From the NCBI RefSeq assembly GCF_001558155.1, contig NZ_LOAS01000001.1:62001-126000 (forward strand): DNA of 64,000 bases, given 5' to 3'. The stretch's first letter is position 1, and every line of letters begins with the position of its first letter. The translations under genes and the position numbers were made by a program. Positions 28,083 through 38,455 of this stretch are shown piece by piece. The notes under the pieces are model-generated. The model ran no database searches, was not told the origin of the DNA, and worked only from the letters and a program-made list of their open reading frames with translations. This DNA is from Aliiruegeria sabulilitoris. Lineage in GTDB: Bacteria > Pseudomonadota > Alphaproteobacteria > Rhodobacterales > Rhodobacteraceae.

Positions 28083-28133
28083 GTTCTTCTCCATCTTGTC
28101 TTTCCTCGCCCAGGGCGAGATGTGCTTCCGGCG

Positions 28134-29150
28134 TCAGAGCGCCGTGAATCGATATTCGCAGATGTTGCGATAGGTCTCGCCCGGCCTCAGGACAGGCGAT
28201 GGGAAATGGGGTCTGTTCACCGAATCCGCGAAACCCGCCGCCTCCAGGCAGAGCCCGAGGCTGGGTCCGTGCATCTGCCCGTCCAGACCACGCGCTTCGG
28301 GCAGCCCGGCGCCAGTGTAAAACAGCAAGCCCGGCTGATCCGTTATCACCGCCATTTCCAGGTCGCGATGCGGCGAAACCAACCGCGCCACAGGCCGCAG
28401 CCCGCGCGGCCCTTGCAGCACGAAATTGATCTCGTAATCCTCGCCGATCTGCCGCAGGGCGTTGAAATCGTATTTCGTACCGGCGCTGGAGAGCACCTCC
28501 CCGGTCGGGATCTGGTTCGGCGCCGCAGGAGTGTGCAGATCGGAGGCGACCTCCAACCAGTGCTGCGCCGCCATGGCCCCGTCCGCGAGGGTGAAATAGC
28601 TGTGATTGGTCATGTTCAGAAGCGTCGGCGCGTCCGTGTGACCTTCGATTTCCATTCGCAGGGCGTTGTCTTCCGTCAGCTCGTAGCGGCAGGTGACCGA
28701 GACCTTTCCCGGATACCCCTCCTCGCCATCGGGCGAAACCAGTGCCAGCACGACGAAATCGCCGCCCGCTTCCAGTACCGACCAGTTCCTCCGCGTGAAC
28801 CCCTTGTCGCCACCATGCAGGTGCACATCCCCTGCCCCGTTCACGGGCAACTGGTATTCCTTGCCGTCGAGGGTGAAATGCCCGTGCGCGATCCGGTTGC
28901 AGACCCGCCCGACCACCGTCCCCAGATAGGAGGCATTGGCCGCGTAGTCGGCGAGATCGGCATAACCGAGCACCACGCGGCGCAGAGAACCGTCCTTGAG
29001 CGGGACCTCGAGGTCGCGCAGGACAGCGCCCCAGGAGAGGATGGATGCCCGCGCGCCGGCCTGGTTGGTGAGAAGAACTTCCTGAACCTCTTCACCGCCG
29101 ATGCGGTGGGATCGGATTGTCTGGGAGGAACTCGCGCTTGTGATCGTCAT
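28134..29150 (-). CDS. galM: Aldose 1-epimerase
   Basis: 338 residues, galactose mutarotase family. GTVVGRVCNRIAHGHFTLDG, the His motif LLNMTNHSYFTLAD and the catalytic Glu in LCLEAAGFADSVNRPHFPSP are present. It interconverts anomers of free aldoses such as glucose or galactose. In an operon otherwise for polyols it suggests that an aldose is also imported or formed. Located between the ABC ATPase gene and smoS. Confidence 0.9.
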   Translation of the reverse strand: MTITSASSSQTIRSHRIGGEEVQEVLLTNQAGARASILSWGAVLRDLEVPLKDGSLRRVVLGYADLADYAANASYLGTVVGRVCNRIAHGHFTLDGKEYQLPVNGAGDVHLHGGDKGFTRRNWSVLEAGGDFVVLALVSPDGEEGYPGKVSVTCRYELTEDNALRMEIEGHTDAPTLLNMTNHSYFTLADGAMAAQHWLEVASDLHTPAAPNQIPTGEVLSSAGTKYDFNALRQIGEDYEINFVLQGPRGLRPVARLVSPHRDLEMAVITDQPGLLFYTGAGLPEARGLDGQMHGPSLGLCLEAAGFADSVNRPHFPSPVLRPGETYRNICEYRFTAL

Positions 29151-29199
29151 CGTATCTTTCCTTGCAGGAGAGCCACGGCCGATTTCGGTCGTCGTCCAC

Positions 29200-29225
29200 C
29201 CCGGCGGCGGCAGTGCGCCGCCGGG
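29200..29225 (-). repeat. Hairpin between the ABC ATPase gene and galM
   Basis: Perfect 10-bp stem CCCGGCGGCG (29200-29209) and CGCCGCCGGG (29216-29225), 6-nt loop. It separates the transport genes from the enzyme genes within one operon. Confidence 0.55.
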
Positions 29226-29264
29226 AGCGTTCTCGGGGAGAGGAATATACCTCAGTTCAAGGCG

Positions 29265-30269
<1,005 letters not shown>

Positions 30270-30279
30270 TATTCTGTCC

Positions 30280-31113
30280 TCACTTCACCGCGCCGAAGGT
30301 CAGGCCGCGGACGAGTTGTTTCTGGCTGAACCAGCCCATGATCAGGATCGGCGCGATGGCCATGATCGAGGCGGCGCTGAGCTTGGCGTAAAACAGGCCT
30401 TCCGGGCTGGAATAGCTGGCGATGAACTGGGTCAGCGGCGCTGCGTTGGAACTCGTCAGCTGAAGCGACCAGAAGGCTTCGTTCCAGGCCAGGATGATGT
30501 TGAGAAGCACGGTCGAGGCCATGCCGGGGATCGCCATCGGGGTCAGCACGTAGATGACCTCTTCTCGCAAAGTGGCCCCGTCCATCCGTGCCGCTTCAAG
30601 GATCTCGCCGGGGATCTCCTTGAAATAGGTGTAGAGCATCCAGATGATGATCGGCAGGTTGATCATCATCAGCACGAAGGTGAGACCGACGCGGGTGTCG
30701 AGCAGGCCGAAATCGCGGAAGATCAGGTAGATCGGGATCAGCACGCCGACGGGCGGCAGCATCTTGGTCGAGAGCATCCACATCAGCACGTCCTTGGTCC
30801 GCTTGGCGGGCACGAAGGCCATTGCCCAGGCGGCCGGGATCGCGATCAGCAAGCCGAGGAGGGTCGAGCCGACCGAGATGGTCACCGAGTTCATGAAGTG
30901 CTTGAAGTAGTCGGAGCGCGCCTGAACCGCGCCATAGCTCTCGGTGGTCCAGTCCGAGGAGAAGAGGACTTCGAGAGGCGCCCGGATCGCGTCCTCCTCG
31001 GTCTTGAAGGACAGGATCAGGATCCACAGGATCGGGAAGAACATCAGGAAACCCAGTGTTCCGGCCGTTGCTGTGTTGAACATCTTGGATTTCGTCGAAA
31101 TTGCGCGTGCCAT
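30280..31113 (-). CDS. smoG: Polyol ABC transporter, permease 2
   Basis: 277 residues, MalG-type inner-membrane subunit with six helices. The EAA loop is [20 protein letters not shown]. Adjacent genes and gaps of 10-15 bases show one operon. Confidence 0.88.
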   Translation of the reverse strand: MARAISTKSKMFNTATAGTLGFLMFFPILWILILSFKTEEDAIRAPLEVLFSSDWTTESYGAVQARSDYFKHFMNSVTISVGSTLLGLLIAIPAAWAMAFVPAKRTKDVLMWMLSTKMLPPVGVLIPIYLIFRDFGLLDTRVGLTFVLMMINLPIIIWMLYTYFKEIPGEILEAARMDGATLREEVIYVLTPMAIPGMASTVLLNIILAWNEAFWSLQLTSSNAAPLTQFIASYSSPEGLFYAKLSAASIMAIAPILIMGWFSQKQLVRGLTFGAVK

Positions 31114-31127
31114 TTTGTTCCCTCCCC

Positions 31128-32000
31128 TTACGCGTCGAGGTTCTTGCCAATCATCCGCATCAGGAAGAATGCGACGATATTGGCGAGGATGATTGCGACG
31201 ACACCACCTGCGCTGCCGATGCCCACATCATATTGCAGCAGCGACGAGACATAGATCAGATAGGTGAGGTTGGTTGTTGCGACGCCGGGGCCACCATTCG
31301 TGGTGACGAGGATTTCGGCGAAGATCGAGAGCAGGAAGATCGTCTGGATCAGGATCACGACCGTGATGGCGCGTGCCATGTGCGGCAACATGATGAACCA
31401 GAAGCGGTTCGGCCAGCTCGCCCCATCCATTTCCGCCGCTTCCAACTGCTCTTGGTCGAGCGACTGGAGCGCCGTCAGCAGGATCAGCGTGGCGAATGGC
31501 AGCCACATCCAGGAAACGATGAGGATGATCGAGGCCATCGGGATCTGTCCGAAGAAATCGACCGGCTGCATCCCGAGCGCACCCGCGATCCGCCCGAAGA
31601 TGCCGTTCACCGGGTTCATGAACATGTTCTTCCAGACAAGGCCGGACACCGTCGGCATGACGAAGAAAGGCGCGATGACCATGATGCGGATAATGCCCTG
31701 TCCGAACATCGGTCGATCCAGCAGGAGCGCGAAGCAGATGCCACCGATGGTCGTGATCGTCAGCACACCCGTCACCAGCACCAGCGTGTTTACCATCGCC
31801 GCGCTGAAACTGGGATCGGTGAAGAACCAGTAATAGTTTTCCCACCCTGCAAAAGGGGTACTTCCCGGTTGCAACAAGTTGTAGCGCAGGAACGAAAAAT
31901 AAATTGTCATGCTCAAGGGAATGATCATCCAGCCCAGCAGCAGGATCACTGCCGGGGAGATCATCAATCGAGCAGAGGATCTGGAAGCCTTGGTCGCCAT
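31128..32000 (-). CDS. smoF: Polyol ABC transporter, permease 1
   Basis: 290 residues, MalF-type subunit, six helices. The EAA loop is EAAEMDGASWPNRFWFIMLP; LVTTNGGPGVATTNLTYLIY is typical of the polyol subgroup. Confidence 0.88.
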   Translation of the reverse strand: MATKASRSSARLMISPAVILLLGWMIIPLSMTIYFSFLRYNLLQPGSTPFAGWENYYWFFTDPSFSAAMVNTLVLVTGVLTITTIGGICFALLLDRPMFGQGIIRIMVIAPFFVMPTVSGLVWKNMFMNPVNGIFGRIAGALGMQPVDFFGQIPMASIILIVSWMWLPFATLILLTALQSLDQEQLEAAEMDGASWPNRFWFIMLPHMARAITVVILIQTIFLLSIFAEILVTTNGGPGVATTNLTYLIYVSSLLQYDVGIGSAGGVVAIILANIVAFFLMRMIGKNLDA

Positions 32001-32093
32001 ACGGTTCGCCCTCCCTGCGAATTTTCGTAAGCACTCGGGGAAAGACCGCTGTCAGGCCCTTGCCGGAGTGCTTTTTGCCAGGCGGAGGCAAAA

Positions 32094-32120
32094 CGGGCCG
32101 AAACGCTTGGTTTCGGCCCG
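32094..32120 (-). terminator. Intercistronic hairpin after the polyol-binding protein gene
   Basis: 11-bp perfect stem CGGGCCGAAAC (32094-32104) and GTTTCGGCCCG (32110-32120), loop of five. Followed on the minus strand by TTT. It separates the binding-protein gene from the permeases, probably as a partial terminator. Confidence 0.7.
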
Positions 32121-32133
32121 CTTCGGGAGGAGG

Positions 32134-33453
32134 TTACTTGATGTAACCCGCTTTGGTCATTTCGCGGACGGCGAACTTCTGGCTGTTGGCCAGCGCCTCT
32201 TCAACCGTCGCCTGGCCGGTCAGGGCCGCGGCAATCTGCTGACCGACATAGTTGCCGATGCCCTGGAACTCGGGGATCGCCACGAACTGGACGCCGGTAT
32301 AGGGAACCGGATCCCTGGTCGGGTTCGCCGGGTCAACCGAGAAGATCGCATTCTTGATTGTCTCGGCAAAGGGCGCAGCTTCCAGAAGACGCGGATCTTC
32401 GTGGACCGATGCGCGGGTACCGCTCGGCACGGCGACCCAACCTTCGGTTTCGCCGACCATTTCGTAGTACTCTTTCGAAGTGCCCCATTTCAGGAAGTCC
32501 TTCGCGACGTCGGCTTTCTGAGAGCTTGCCGGGATGGCAAGAGCCCAGGACCAGAACCAGCCGGTACCGTTCGACGTCACCTGCTTCGGTGCCTGGAAGA
32601 AGTCCGTCACGTCGGCAACGGTGGAGGTTTTCGGGTTGCGAACGTCATTGGCGGCCGAAGTGGCGTCGACCCAGGTTGCGCATTTGCCGTCCTTGAACAG
32701 GGCGCGGTTCTCGTTGTGACCATTGGCGGACGCACCCGGAGGACCGTAATTGTTCATCAGGTCGACATAGTAGGTGATCGCATTGTTCCACTCTTCGCTG
32801 TCGAGCTGCGGCTGCCAGTCCATGTCGAACCACTTGGCGCCGAAGGCGTTGGCGAGCGGGCCGATGAACGCCATGTTCTCACCCCAGCCGGCCTTGCCGC
32901 GCTGGCAGGTGCCGTAGACGCCATTTTCGGGGTCGTGGACCTTGGCGACGAGCTCGGCAAACGCGTCATAGGTGATCTGCTCGGTCGGGGCCTCGACACC
33001 AGCCTTTTCGAACACGTCGGTGCGATAGAAAGTGAAGGACGTCTCGGAGTAGAGCGGAACCGCATAGAGGTGACCGTCGGCCGACAAACCGTTGCGCACG
33101 AGCTGGAAGATGTCTTCCAGGTCGTAATCGGCGTCATCGGCGAAATCGTCCAGCGGGGTAAGCCAGCCCTTGGCGCCCCAGATCGGCGTCTCATAGGCGC
33201 CGATGAACATGATATCGAAGGAGCCGCCACCGGTGGCGATATCCGTCGTCGTGCGCTGGCGCAGGACGTTCTCCTCCAGAACGACCCAGTTAATGGTGTT
33301 GCCCGTGGCTTCTTCCCACTTCGGAGCCAACTTCTGCATGACGATCATGTCAGCGTTGTTCACGGTCGCGATCGTAATCTCTTCTGCAATCGCCGAAGTT
33401 GCCACCGCCGATACCAGCGCCGAGCCGGCAAGCATTGCGGTTCTCAGTTTCAT
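32134..33453 (-). CDS. smoE: Polyol ABC transporter, periplasmic binding protein
   Basis: 439 residues, extracellular solute-binding protein family 1 (MalE-like). Signal peptide KLRTAMLAGSALVSAVATSA, cut before EEITIATV. FDIMFIGAYETPIWGAKGWL and YAVPLYSETSFTFYRTDVFE are typical of sorbitol/mannitol-binding proteins. GGGAGG stands before the ATG at 33453. First gene of the minus-strand polyol operon after the LacI gene. Confidence 0.9.
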   Translation of the reverse strand: MKLRTAMLAGSALVSAVATSAIAEEITIATVNNADMIVMQKLAPKWEEATGNTINWVVLEENVLRQRTTTDIATGGGSFDIMFIGAYETPIWGAKGWLTPLDDFADDADYDLEDIFQLVRNGLSADGHLYAVPLYSETSFTFYRTDVFEKAGVEAPTEQITYDAFAELVAKVHDPENGVYGTCQRGKAGWGENMAFIGPLANAFGAKWFDMDWQPQLDSEEWNNAITYYVDLMNNYGPPGASANGHNENRALFKDGKCATWVDATSAANDVRNPKTSTVADVTDFFQAPKQVTSNGTGWFWSWALAIPASSQKADVAKDFLKWGTSKEYYEMVGETEGWVAVPSGTRASVHEDPRLLEAAPFAETIKNAIFSVDPANPTRDPVPYTGVQFVAIPEFQGIGNYVGQQIAAALTGQATVEEALANSQKFAVREMTKAGYIK

Positions 33454-33513
33454 CGAAAGTCCTCCCTTTCGCGTTGAACACACCGCGGGAGGCTAAAGAC
33501 GACTCGCCTCACC

Positions 33514-33542
33514 TGTCAAATGAAATTTTTACTCCCGTAAAA
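33514..33542 (-). promoter_or_regulatory. Promoter and LacI-type operator before smoE
   Basis: Perfect palindrome TTTTAC-TCCC-GTAAAA (33527-33542), flanked by further A/T symmetry. A TTGACA hexamer lies beside it on the minus strand (33519-33514), with a weak -10 (TTAGCC) 17 nt on. The position just upstream of -35 would suit an operator of the adjacent LacI-family protein. Confidence 0.6.
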
Positions 33543-33570
33543 TTTAAACCCACTTCGGCGTCACACCCTC

Positions 33571-34593
33571 TTAGGCAGAAGAGCGAAGAACGAGCTTGCA
33601 TTCGATCAAGACCTCCAACCGCTCTTCCTCCGTCCGGCCATTCTCGATCAGGTCAAAGAGCTTCTCGACGCTCCTGTCCACGATGGCCGAGTAATCCTGC
33701 GCGACCGTCGTCAGCGGCGGGCAGGTGAAGCGCGCCCAGGGATGGTCATCATGCCCGGCAACCCGCAGCGCGCAACCCGCGCCATGCCCCACCCGGAGAC
33801 CCTGCTGATAGGCGGCCGCGATGAATCCGATCGCGAGCCGATCATTGCTGCACAAAACAGTCTCGGAAGGCAGCTCTTTTTTCGAGATAAGGCGCGTCCC
33901 TTCGTCCATCCCGATGCGCTCGAAGTCCCAACCGTTCCCGTCAACGCGAATAACCTTCGGATCATGCCCAAGACGCTCCATCGCCAGAATGTAGGCATCA
34001 CGGCGCTTGTTTGCGTTCGGGTTCACCGGCGGCATCTCGAGGAAACAGGGGGGCTCGCCGGAGCGGCACAGGTAATCGACAATCAAGGGGATGCTCTGGA
34101 AACTGTCCGAGCCCACAAAGGCCTCTCCGACCTTTATATTGCTGTCGAAAACAACCGTCGGCACCTCTTCGGTGAAGCGGCGCACGCTTTCGAAATCCGA
34201 ATGCCGACCCAACGGAGCGATCAACGCACCGGCGGGACGTTGGGATTGCAGCGCGGCGAGCGCGTCATTCTCAAGCCGTTGCTCGCCATGCGCACTGAAG
34301 ATCATCGGCGAGAAGCCAGCGTCCATGCATCTGCGCTCCATCAGGCGCACGATCTCCGCGAAGAACGGGTCGGCCAGGTAGGGCACCACGATCCCGATCG
34401 TCTTCGTGAGCTTCCGGTTCTGGTTGATCGCAAAGATGTTTGGCCGGTAGCTATATGCCTCCAGGGCAACCTCGATGCGGTCGCGAGTCGACCTCCGAAC
34501 ACTTTCAGGATCGTTGAAATACTTGGAAATTGTCGGACGGGAAATGCCGCTGACCTCGGCAAACTCCTCCATTGTTTTGATCTTCCGCTTCAT
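33571..34593 (-). CDS. LacI-family transcriptional regulator
   Basis: 340 residues. N-terminal helix-turn-helix TMEEFAEVSGISRPTISKYF with the usual hinge region SYRPNIFAINQ. The effector domain begins TIGIVVPYLADPFFAEIVRL. The start can be the ATG at 34593 or a GTG one codon earlier. It sits between the two divergent polyol operons and is the likely regulator of both. Confidence 0.9.
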   Translation of the reverse strand: MKRKIKTMEEFAEVSGISRPTISKYFNDPESVRRSTRDRIEVALEAYSYRPNIFAINQNRKLTKTIGIVVPYLADPFFAEIVRLMERRCMDAGFSPMIFSAHGEQRLENDALAALQSQRPAGALIAPLGRHSDFESVRRFTEEVPTVVFDSNIKVGEAFVGSDSFQSIPLIVDYLCRSGEPPCFLEMPPVNPNANKRRDAYILAMERLGHDPKVIRVDGNGWDFERIGMDEGTRLISKKELPSETVLCSNDRLAIGFIAAAYQQGLRVGHGAGCALRVAGHDDHPWARFTCPPLTTVAQDYSAIVDRSVEKLFDLIENGRTEEERLEVLIECKLVLRSSA

Positions 34594-34676
34594 CACACCC
34601 GCGCCTTTCCCTGAAGGGCCGAGATACCCTCGGCACCCGCAGCGCTCAAGTTCTTAGTATTATGGAAACAGAAAAA

Positions 34677-34710
34677 TTGACACGCGTAAAGTATTTCCGT
34701 ATGTCGAAAT
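34677..34710 (+). promoter_or_regulatory. Promoter of the ketose kinase operon
   Basis: TTGACA (34677-34682), 17-nt spacer, TATGTC (34700-34705). An imperfect symmetric element ATTTC-N8-GAAAT (34693-34710) overlaps the -10. Transcription would start near 34712, after the in-frame ATGs at 34662 and 34701, which supports ATG 34740 as the first start. Confidence 0.5.
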
Positions 34711-34739
34711 TACAGCTCGAACAACCAAGCGAGGGTATT

Positions 34740-35690
34740 ATGCCGTCTGGCCCCACGATCATTTCGGCCGGCGAGCTTCTCGTCGAATTCGTTTCGCACC
34801 GGAAGGGTTGCGGACTTGAGGCCGTGTCGGAGTATTCCGGCCCCTACCCGAGCGGTGCACCGGCGATCTTCATCGACCAGGCCGCGCGCATGGGCGCCGC
34901 GACCGGGTTCTATGGAACGGTTGGTGATGACGGGTTCGGCCGGTCTCTGGTTGCGCGCCTGAGGGAGGACGGCGTCGATACCTCCGGCATTTCCACCGAT
35001 CCCGACCGGACGACCGGCACCGCCTTTGTCTCCTACTACGAGGACGGATCCAGGACGTTCATCTTCCACCTCAAAGACACAGCGGCGGAGGCGATCTCCT
35101 TCTCGGCGGAAGACTTGCCGGATGGGGAATTGATACTTCACGTCTCCGCAGCCTCTCTTGGCACGCCAAAGCTGCGGAACGTCATCGTCCAGGCGGTCGA
35201 GGCCGTTCTTGCACGCGGCGGCCGGATCTCCTGCGACCCCAATGCGCGGCCGGAGCTGATGCGAGATGACGCCGCACGGCAGGCGCTGCAGGACATCGTC
35301 GAGCAGAGCTGGTGCCTGATGCCGAGCACGAGCGATCTGGGCTACCTCTTTCCTGGGCTGGACGAGGCTGCGGCGGTCGAGAAGATGCTTTCGGCCAAGG
35401 CGGAGATCATTGCCCTGAAACGCGGCGCCGAGGGGGCGACCCTGATCTCGCAGGGGCAGCGTTTCGATATCTCCCCGCACAAGGTTGAAGAACTTGACCC
35501 GACCGGCGCAGGCGATGGGTTCTGCGGCACCTTTGTCGGACTTCTGGCGCAGGGCGTTTCGTTGGAGGAGGCCGGGCGGCGCGCCAATGCTGCCGGGGCC
35601 ATCGCTGTGACGCGGCGCGGCCCGATGGAGGGCAATTCAAGCCCGGAGGAAATCGACGCGTTCCTTGCTGCTGAAAATACCCGCGCCTGA
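34740..35690 (+). CDS. PfkB-family ketose kinase (possible tagatose kinase)
   Basis: 316 residues from the ATG at 34740, with GAGGG a few bases upstream. Ribokinase fold: GELLVEFVS at the start, SGAPAIFIDQAARMGAATGF, FYGTVGDDGFGRSLVARLRE, and the ATP/catalytic motif LDPTGAGDGFCGTFVGLLAQ with the catalytic Asp. The next gene is GatZ-like. In Agrobacterium a PfkB kinase and a GatZ-like epimerase handle tagatose to tagatose-6-phosphate to fructose-6-phosphate; the same is inferred here. Confidence 0.82.
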   Translation: MPSGPTIISAGELLVEFVSHRKGCGLEAVSEYSGPYPSGAPAIFIDQAARMGAATGFYGTVGDDGFGRSLVARLREDGVDTSGISTDPDRTTGTAFVSYYEDGSRTFIFHLKDTAAEAISFSAEDLPDGELILHVSAASLGTPKLRNVIVQAVEAVLARGGRISCDPNARPELMRDDAARQALQDIVEQSWCLMPSTSDLGYLFPGLDEAAAVEKMLSAKAEIIALKRGAEGATLISQGQRFDISPHKVEELDPTGAGDGFCGTFVGLLAQGVSLEEAGRRANAAGAIAVTRRGPMEGNSSPEEIDAFLAAENTRA

Positions 35691-35701
35691 GAGGAGCTAA
35701 G

Positions 35702-36958
35702 ATGCTTGATATTCACTCCATGATTGAAGCGAACCGCAGCGGAAAACCCGTCGGGCTGCCCTGTTTCTGCACCGCGAACGAGCATGTCATCGGGTCGATC
35801 CTCGGCTTTGCCGCGCGCAGCGGGTTCCCGACCGTGATCGAGGCCACCTGCAACCAGGTGAACCAGGATGGCGGATATACGGGCATGCAACCCGCCGATT
35901 TCATGCGGTGGATTGAGCGGATGGCCGGGGAGGCCGGTGTTCCCATGGAGCAGCTGGTGCTCGGCGGGGACCATCTCGGGCCAAATGCCTGGCGCAGGGA
36001 GCCGGTCGAGACCGCCATGGAGAAGGCCCGGGAGCTGGTGAAGCTCTATGTCGAGGCCGGATTCACGAAGATCCATCTCGATGCCAGCATGGCATGCGGG
36101 GGCGAGCCCAATCCGAGCTTTACCCAGATCGCCGAGCGCGCGGCAGATCTCTGCGCGGTCGCTGAGAAATACGCTCCGGATCCGGAGGCGCTGATCTATA
36201 TCATCGGGACGGAGGTGCCGATCCCCGGCGGCGAGACCGAGGAGCCCGACGCGCTGGACGTGACCTCGGTGCCGCGTTTCCAGGATACGATCGACACGCA
36301 CCGCGCGGCCTTCGAGGCGCGCGGGCTGGCACGGGCCTGGTCCCGGATCGTTTCGGTGGTGACCCAGCCCGGCGTCGATTTCTCGCATACCTCGATCTTC
36401 CGCTTCGTCCCGGAAGCAGCGGCCCCGCTCTGCAGGGCCATCGAGGACGCGCCGGGCCTTACCTTCGAGGCGCATTCGACGGATTACCAACCGACCGAAG
36501 CGCTCCGGGAACTGGTCGAGAACCACTTCTTCTTCCTGAAGGTCGGGCCGGAACTGACCTTCCGTTTCCGCGAGGCGGTCTACGCGCTGGCCGAGGTAGA
36601 GACGCTCCTGTCACCCGCAAAGCCCAGCCGGCTGGCCGAAACGGTCGCCGCCGTCATGGCCGCCAAGCCCGGGGATTGGCAGGATTACTATGCAGGCGAC
36701 GACGCCCGGATCGAGTTGCTCAAGCGCTTCAGCTACAGCGACAGGATCCGCTATTACTGGAACGACGCAGAGGTCGCGGCCGCGCTCACGCAGATGATGG
36801 CCAATCTCTCGGAGCAACCTCTTGCCGAGACCCTCCTGTCGCAGTTCTTCTTCGGCCGCGACTTCGGAGCCCCGCCGGCAAGCGCGCAGACGCTCATCGC
36901 CGAGCACATCGAGCGGGCCGTGAAGCGGTATTTTACAGCCTGCGGATTCGAGGAATAG
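35702..36958 (+). CDS. gatZ: GatZ/KbaZ-like protein (tagatose-bisphosphate aldolase subunit family; possible tagatose-6-phosphate 4-epimerase)
   Basis: 418 residues. GLPCFCTANEHVIGSILGFA, LVLGGDHLGPNAWRREPVET and FTKIHLDASMACGGEPNPSF are diagnostic of the GatZ/KbaZ family. In enteric bacteria this family assists the catalytic aldolase GatY/KbaY. No GatY/KbaY is encoded here. Agrobacterium members of the family are 4-epimerases turning tagatose-6-phosphate into fructose-6-phosphate, and that role fits the kinase just before it (11-base gap). Function by context is inference. Confidence 0.85.
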   Translation: MLDIHSMIEANRSGKPVGLPCFCTANEHVIGSILGFAARSGFPTVIEATCNQVNQDGGYTGMQPADFMRWIERMAGEAGVPMEQLVLGGDHLGPNAWRREPVETAMEKARELVKLYVEAGFTKIHLDASMACGGEPNPSFTQIAERAADLCAVAEKYAPDPEALIYIIGTEVPIPGGETEEPDALDVTSVPRFQDTIDTHRAAFEARGLARAWSRIVSVVTQPGVDFSHTSIFRFVPEAAAPLCRAIEDAPGLTFEAHSTDYQPTEALRELVENHFFFLKVGPELTFRFREAVYALAEVETLLSPAKPSRLAETVAAVMAAKPGDWQDYYAGDDARIELLKRFSYSDRIRYYWNDAEVAAALTQMMANLSEQPLAETLLSQFFFGRDFGAPPASAQTLIAEHIERAVKRYFTACGFEE

Positions 36959-37059
36959 CCAACGGTGCGCAAAGGTCGCTTTGACAGCCGCCGCCAATCG
37001 GAATGGATTGACGCCGTAACGGAGATCCCGCCCGCGAGTCGCGGCGAAGAGGGGCGACC

Positions 37060-37611
37060 ATGACATCCATCTATGACAGCGCATTGGCCGAACTAGGTAC
37101 AACACTCGACCGGCTCGACGACAGCGCCGTGGAGGATGCGGTCTCCGTGATCGCCTCCGCCCGGCGGATCGCACTCTACGGCGTCGGCCGGGAAGGGCTG
37201 CAGATCAAGGGATTGGCGATGCGTCTGTTCCATCTTGGCCTGCAGGTCTCTGTGGTCGGAGACATGACGACGCCACCGCTCGGAGAGGGCGACCTGCTGA
37301 TCGTTTCCGCCGGCCCGGGCTATCTCTCGACGGTCCAGAGCCTCCTGGAGACCGCATCGGCAGCGGGTGCGCGCACGCTATGCGTCACCGCCCAGCCCGA
37401 TGGCCGCTGCCCGCAATCCGCCGATCATGTCCTGACCATTCCGGCCCAGACCATGGCCGACGATTCCGGCCCGGGCCTTTCGATCCTCCCCATGGGATCG
37501 CTCTTCGAAGGGGCGCAATTCGTGCTTTTCGAAATCATGGTGCTGAAGCTCCGCGACAGGCTCGGGATCGACCCCGAGAAGATGCGTCGCAACCACACGA
37601 ACCTGGAATGA
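37060..37611 (+). CDS. SIS-domain sugar-phosphate isomerase (6-phospho-3-hexuloisomerase-like)
   Basis: 183 residues, one SIS domain. RRIALYGVGREGLQIKGLAM followed by RLFHLGLQVSVVGDMTTPP matches the 6-phospho-3-hexuloisomerase (HxlB) pattern. The phosphate loop, usually SGSGET, is SAGPGYLSTV here. HxlB works with hexulose-6-phosphate synthase in formaldehyde fixation, but no such partner is in the window. In this operon it more likely isomerises a ketohexose phosphate of the polyol pathway. It starts 101 bases after gatZ. Confidence 0.75.
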   Translation: MTSIYDSALAELGTTLDRLDDSAVEDAVSVIASARRIALYGVGREGLQIKGLAMRLFHLGLQVSVVGDMTTPPLGEGDLLIVSAGPGYLSTVQSLLETASAAGARTLCVTAQPDGRCPQSADHVLTIPAQTMADDSGPGLSILPMGSLFEGAQFVLFEIMVLKLRDRLGIDPEKMRRNHTNLE

Positions 37612-37684
37612 CAACTCGGCGCAAAGGGACGTCCGACCATGCGGACGACCTGTTGGGCCAGCGCTAGGGAGGGATCTGGAAGCA

Positions 37685-38455
37685 ATGAAAAGACTCGAAG
37701 GAAAGGTCGCCCTGGTGACGGGCGGAGCGCGTGGCATTGGACGGGCAATCTGTGAGGCCTACGTAGCCGCCGGGGCAAAGGTCGCCGTGGCGGACCGGTT
37801 GGCGGAGGAGGCCGGGGAAACCGCCGCCGCCCTCGGCGAAAACGCGATGGCGCTGGCGATGGATGTGACCGATCTTGACGCGATTGCTGCGGGTGTGGCC
37901 GAGGTCGAGGCGAAATGGGGCAAGATCGACATATTGGTAAACAATGCCGGTATCTTCACCATGGCGTCGATCGAGGAGATCACGCTCGAGGAATATCGCC
38001 GCCAATACGACATCAACGTCGCCGGCACGCTGTTCACGATCAAGGCCGTGGTGCCCGGGATGAAGCGGCGCGGCTCTGGCGCGATCATCAATTTTTCATC
38101 GCAAGCCGGCCGCCGCGGAGAGCCGAACATCGCGCTCTATTGCTCCACGAAGGCGGCGATCATCTCGATCACTCAATCGCTGGCGCTTGAACTGGCCCCG
38201 AACGGCATTCGCGTGAACGCCATCGCGCCGGGAGTGATCGAAACGCCGATGTGGGATGTCGTGGACGGCCTGTTTGCGCGCTATGAAAACAAGCCTGTAG
38301 GGCAGAAGAAACGGGAAGTCGGAGAGGCCGTGCCGCTGGGCTACATGGGCAGCCCCGAGGAAGTTGCCGCGCCTTGTGTCTTCCTCGCCTCCGACGAGGC
38401 GCGGTATATCACGGCGCAGACGCTCAATGTCGATGGCGGGAACTGGATGAGCTGA
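37685..38455 (+). CDS. Short-chain polyol dehydrogenase (second SmoS-like)
   Basis: 256 residues, SDR family. NAD site ALVTGGARGIGRAICEAY, NNAGIF, catalytic Ser in IINFSSQAGRRGEPNIALYC and Tyr/Lys in YCSTKAAIISITQSLALEL. It ends AQTLNVDGGNWMS like SmoS, so it is a paralogue of the smoS product on the other arm. Probably oxidises another sugar alcohol (galactitol, sorbitol or similar) at C2. Confidence 0.85.
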   Translation: MKRLEGKVALVTGGARGIGRAICEAYVAAGAKVAVADRLAEEAGETAAALGENAMALAMDVTDLDAIAAGVAEVEAKWGKIDILVNNAGIFTMASIEEITLEEYRRQYDINVAGTLFTIKAVVPGMKRRGSGAIINFSSQAGRRGEPNIALYCSTKAAIISITQSLALELAPNGIRVNAIAPGVIETPMWDVVDGLFARYENKPVGQKKREVGEAVPLGYMGSPEEVAAPCVFLASDEARYITAQTLNVDGGNWMS

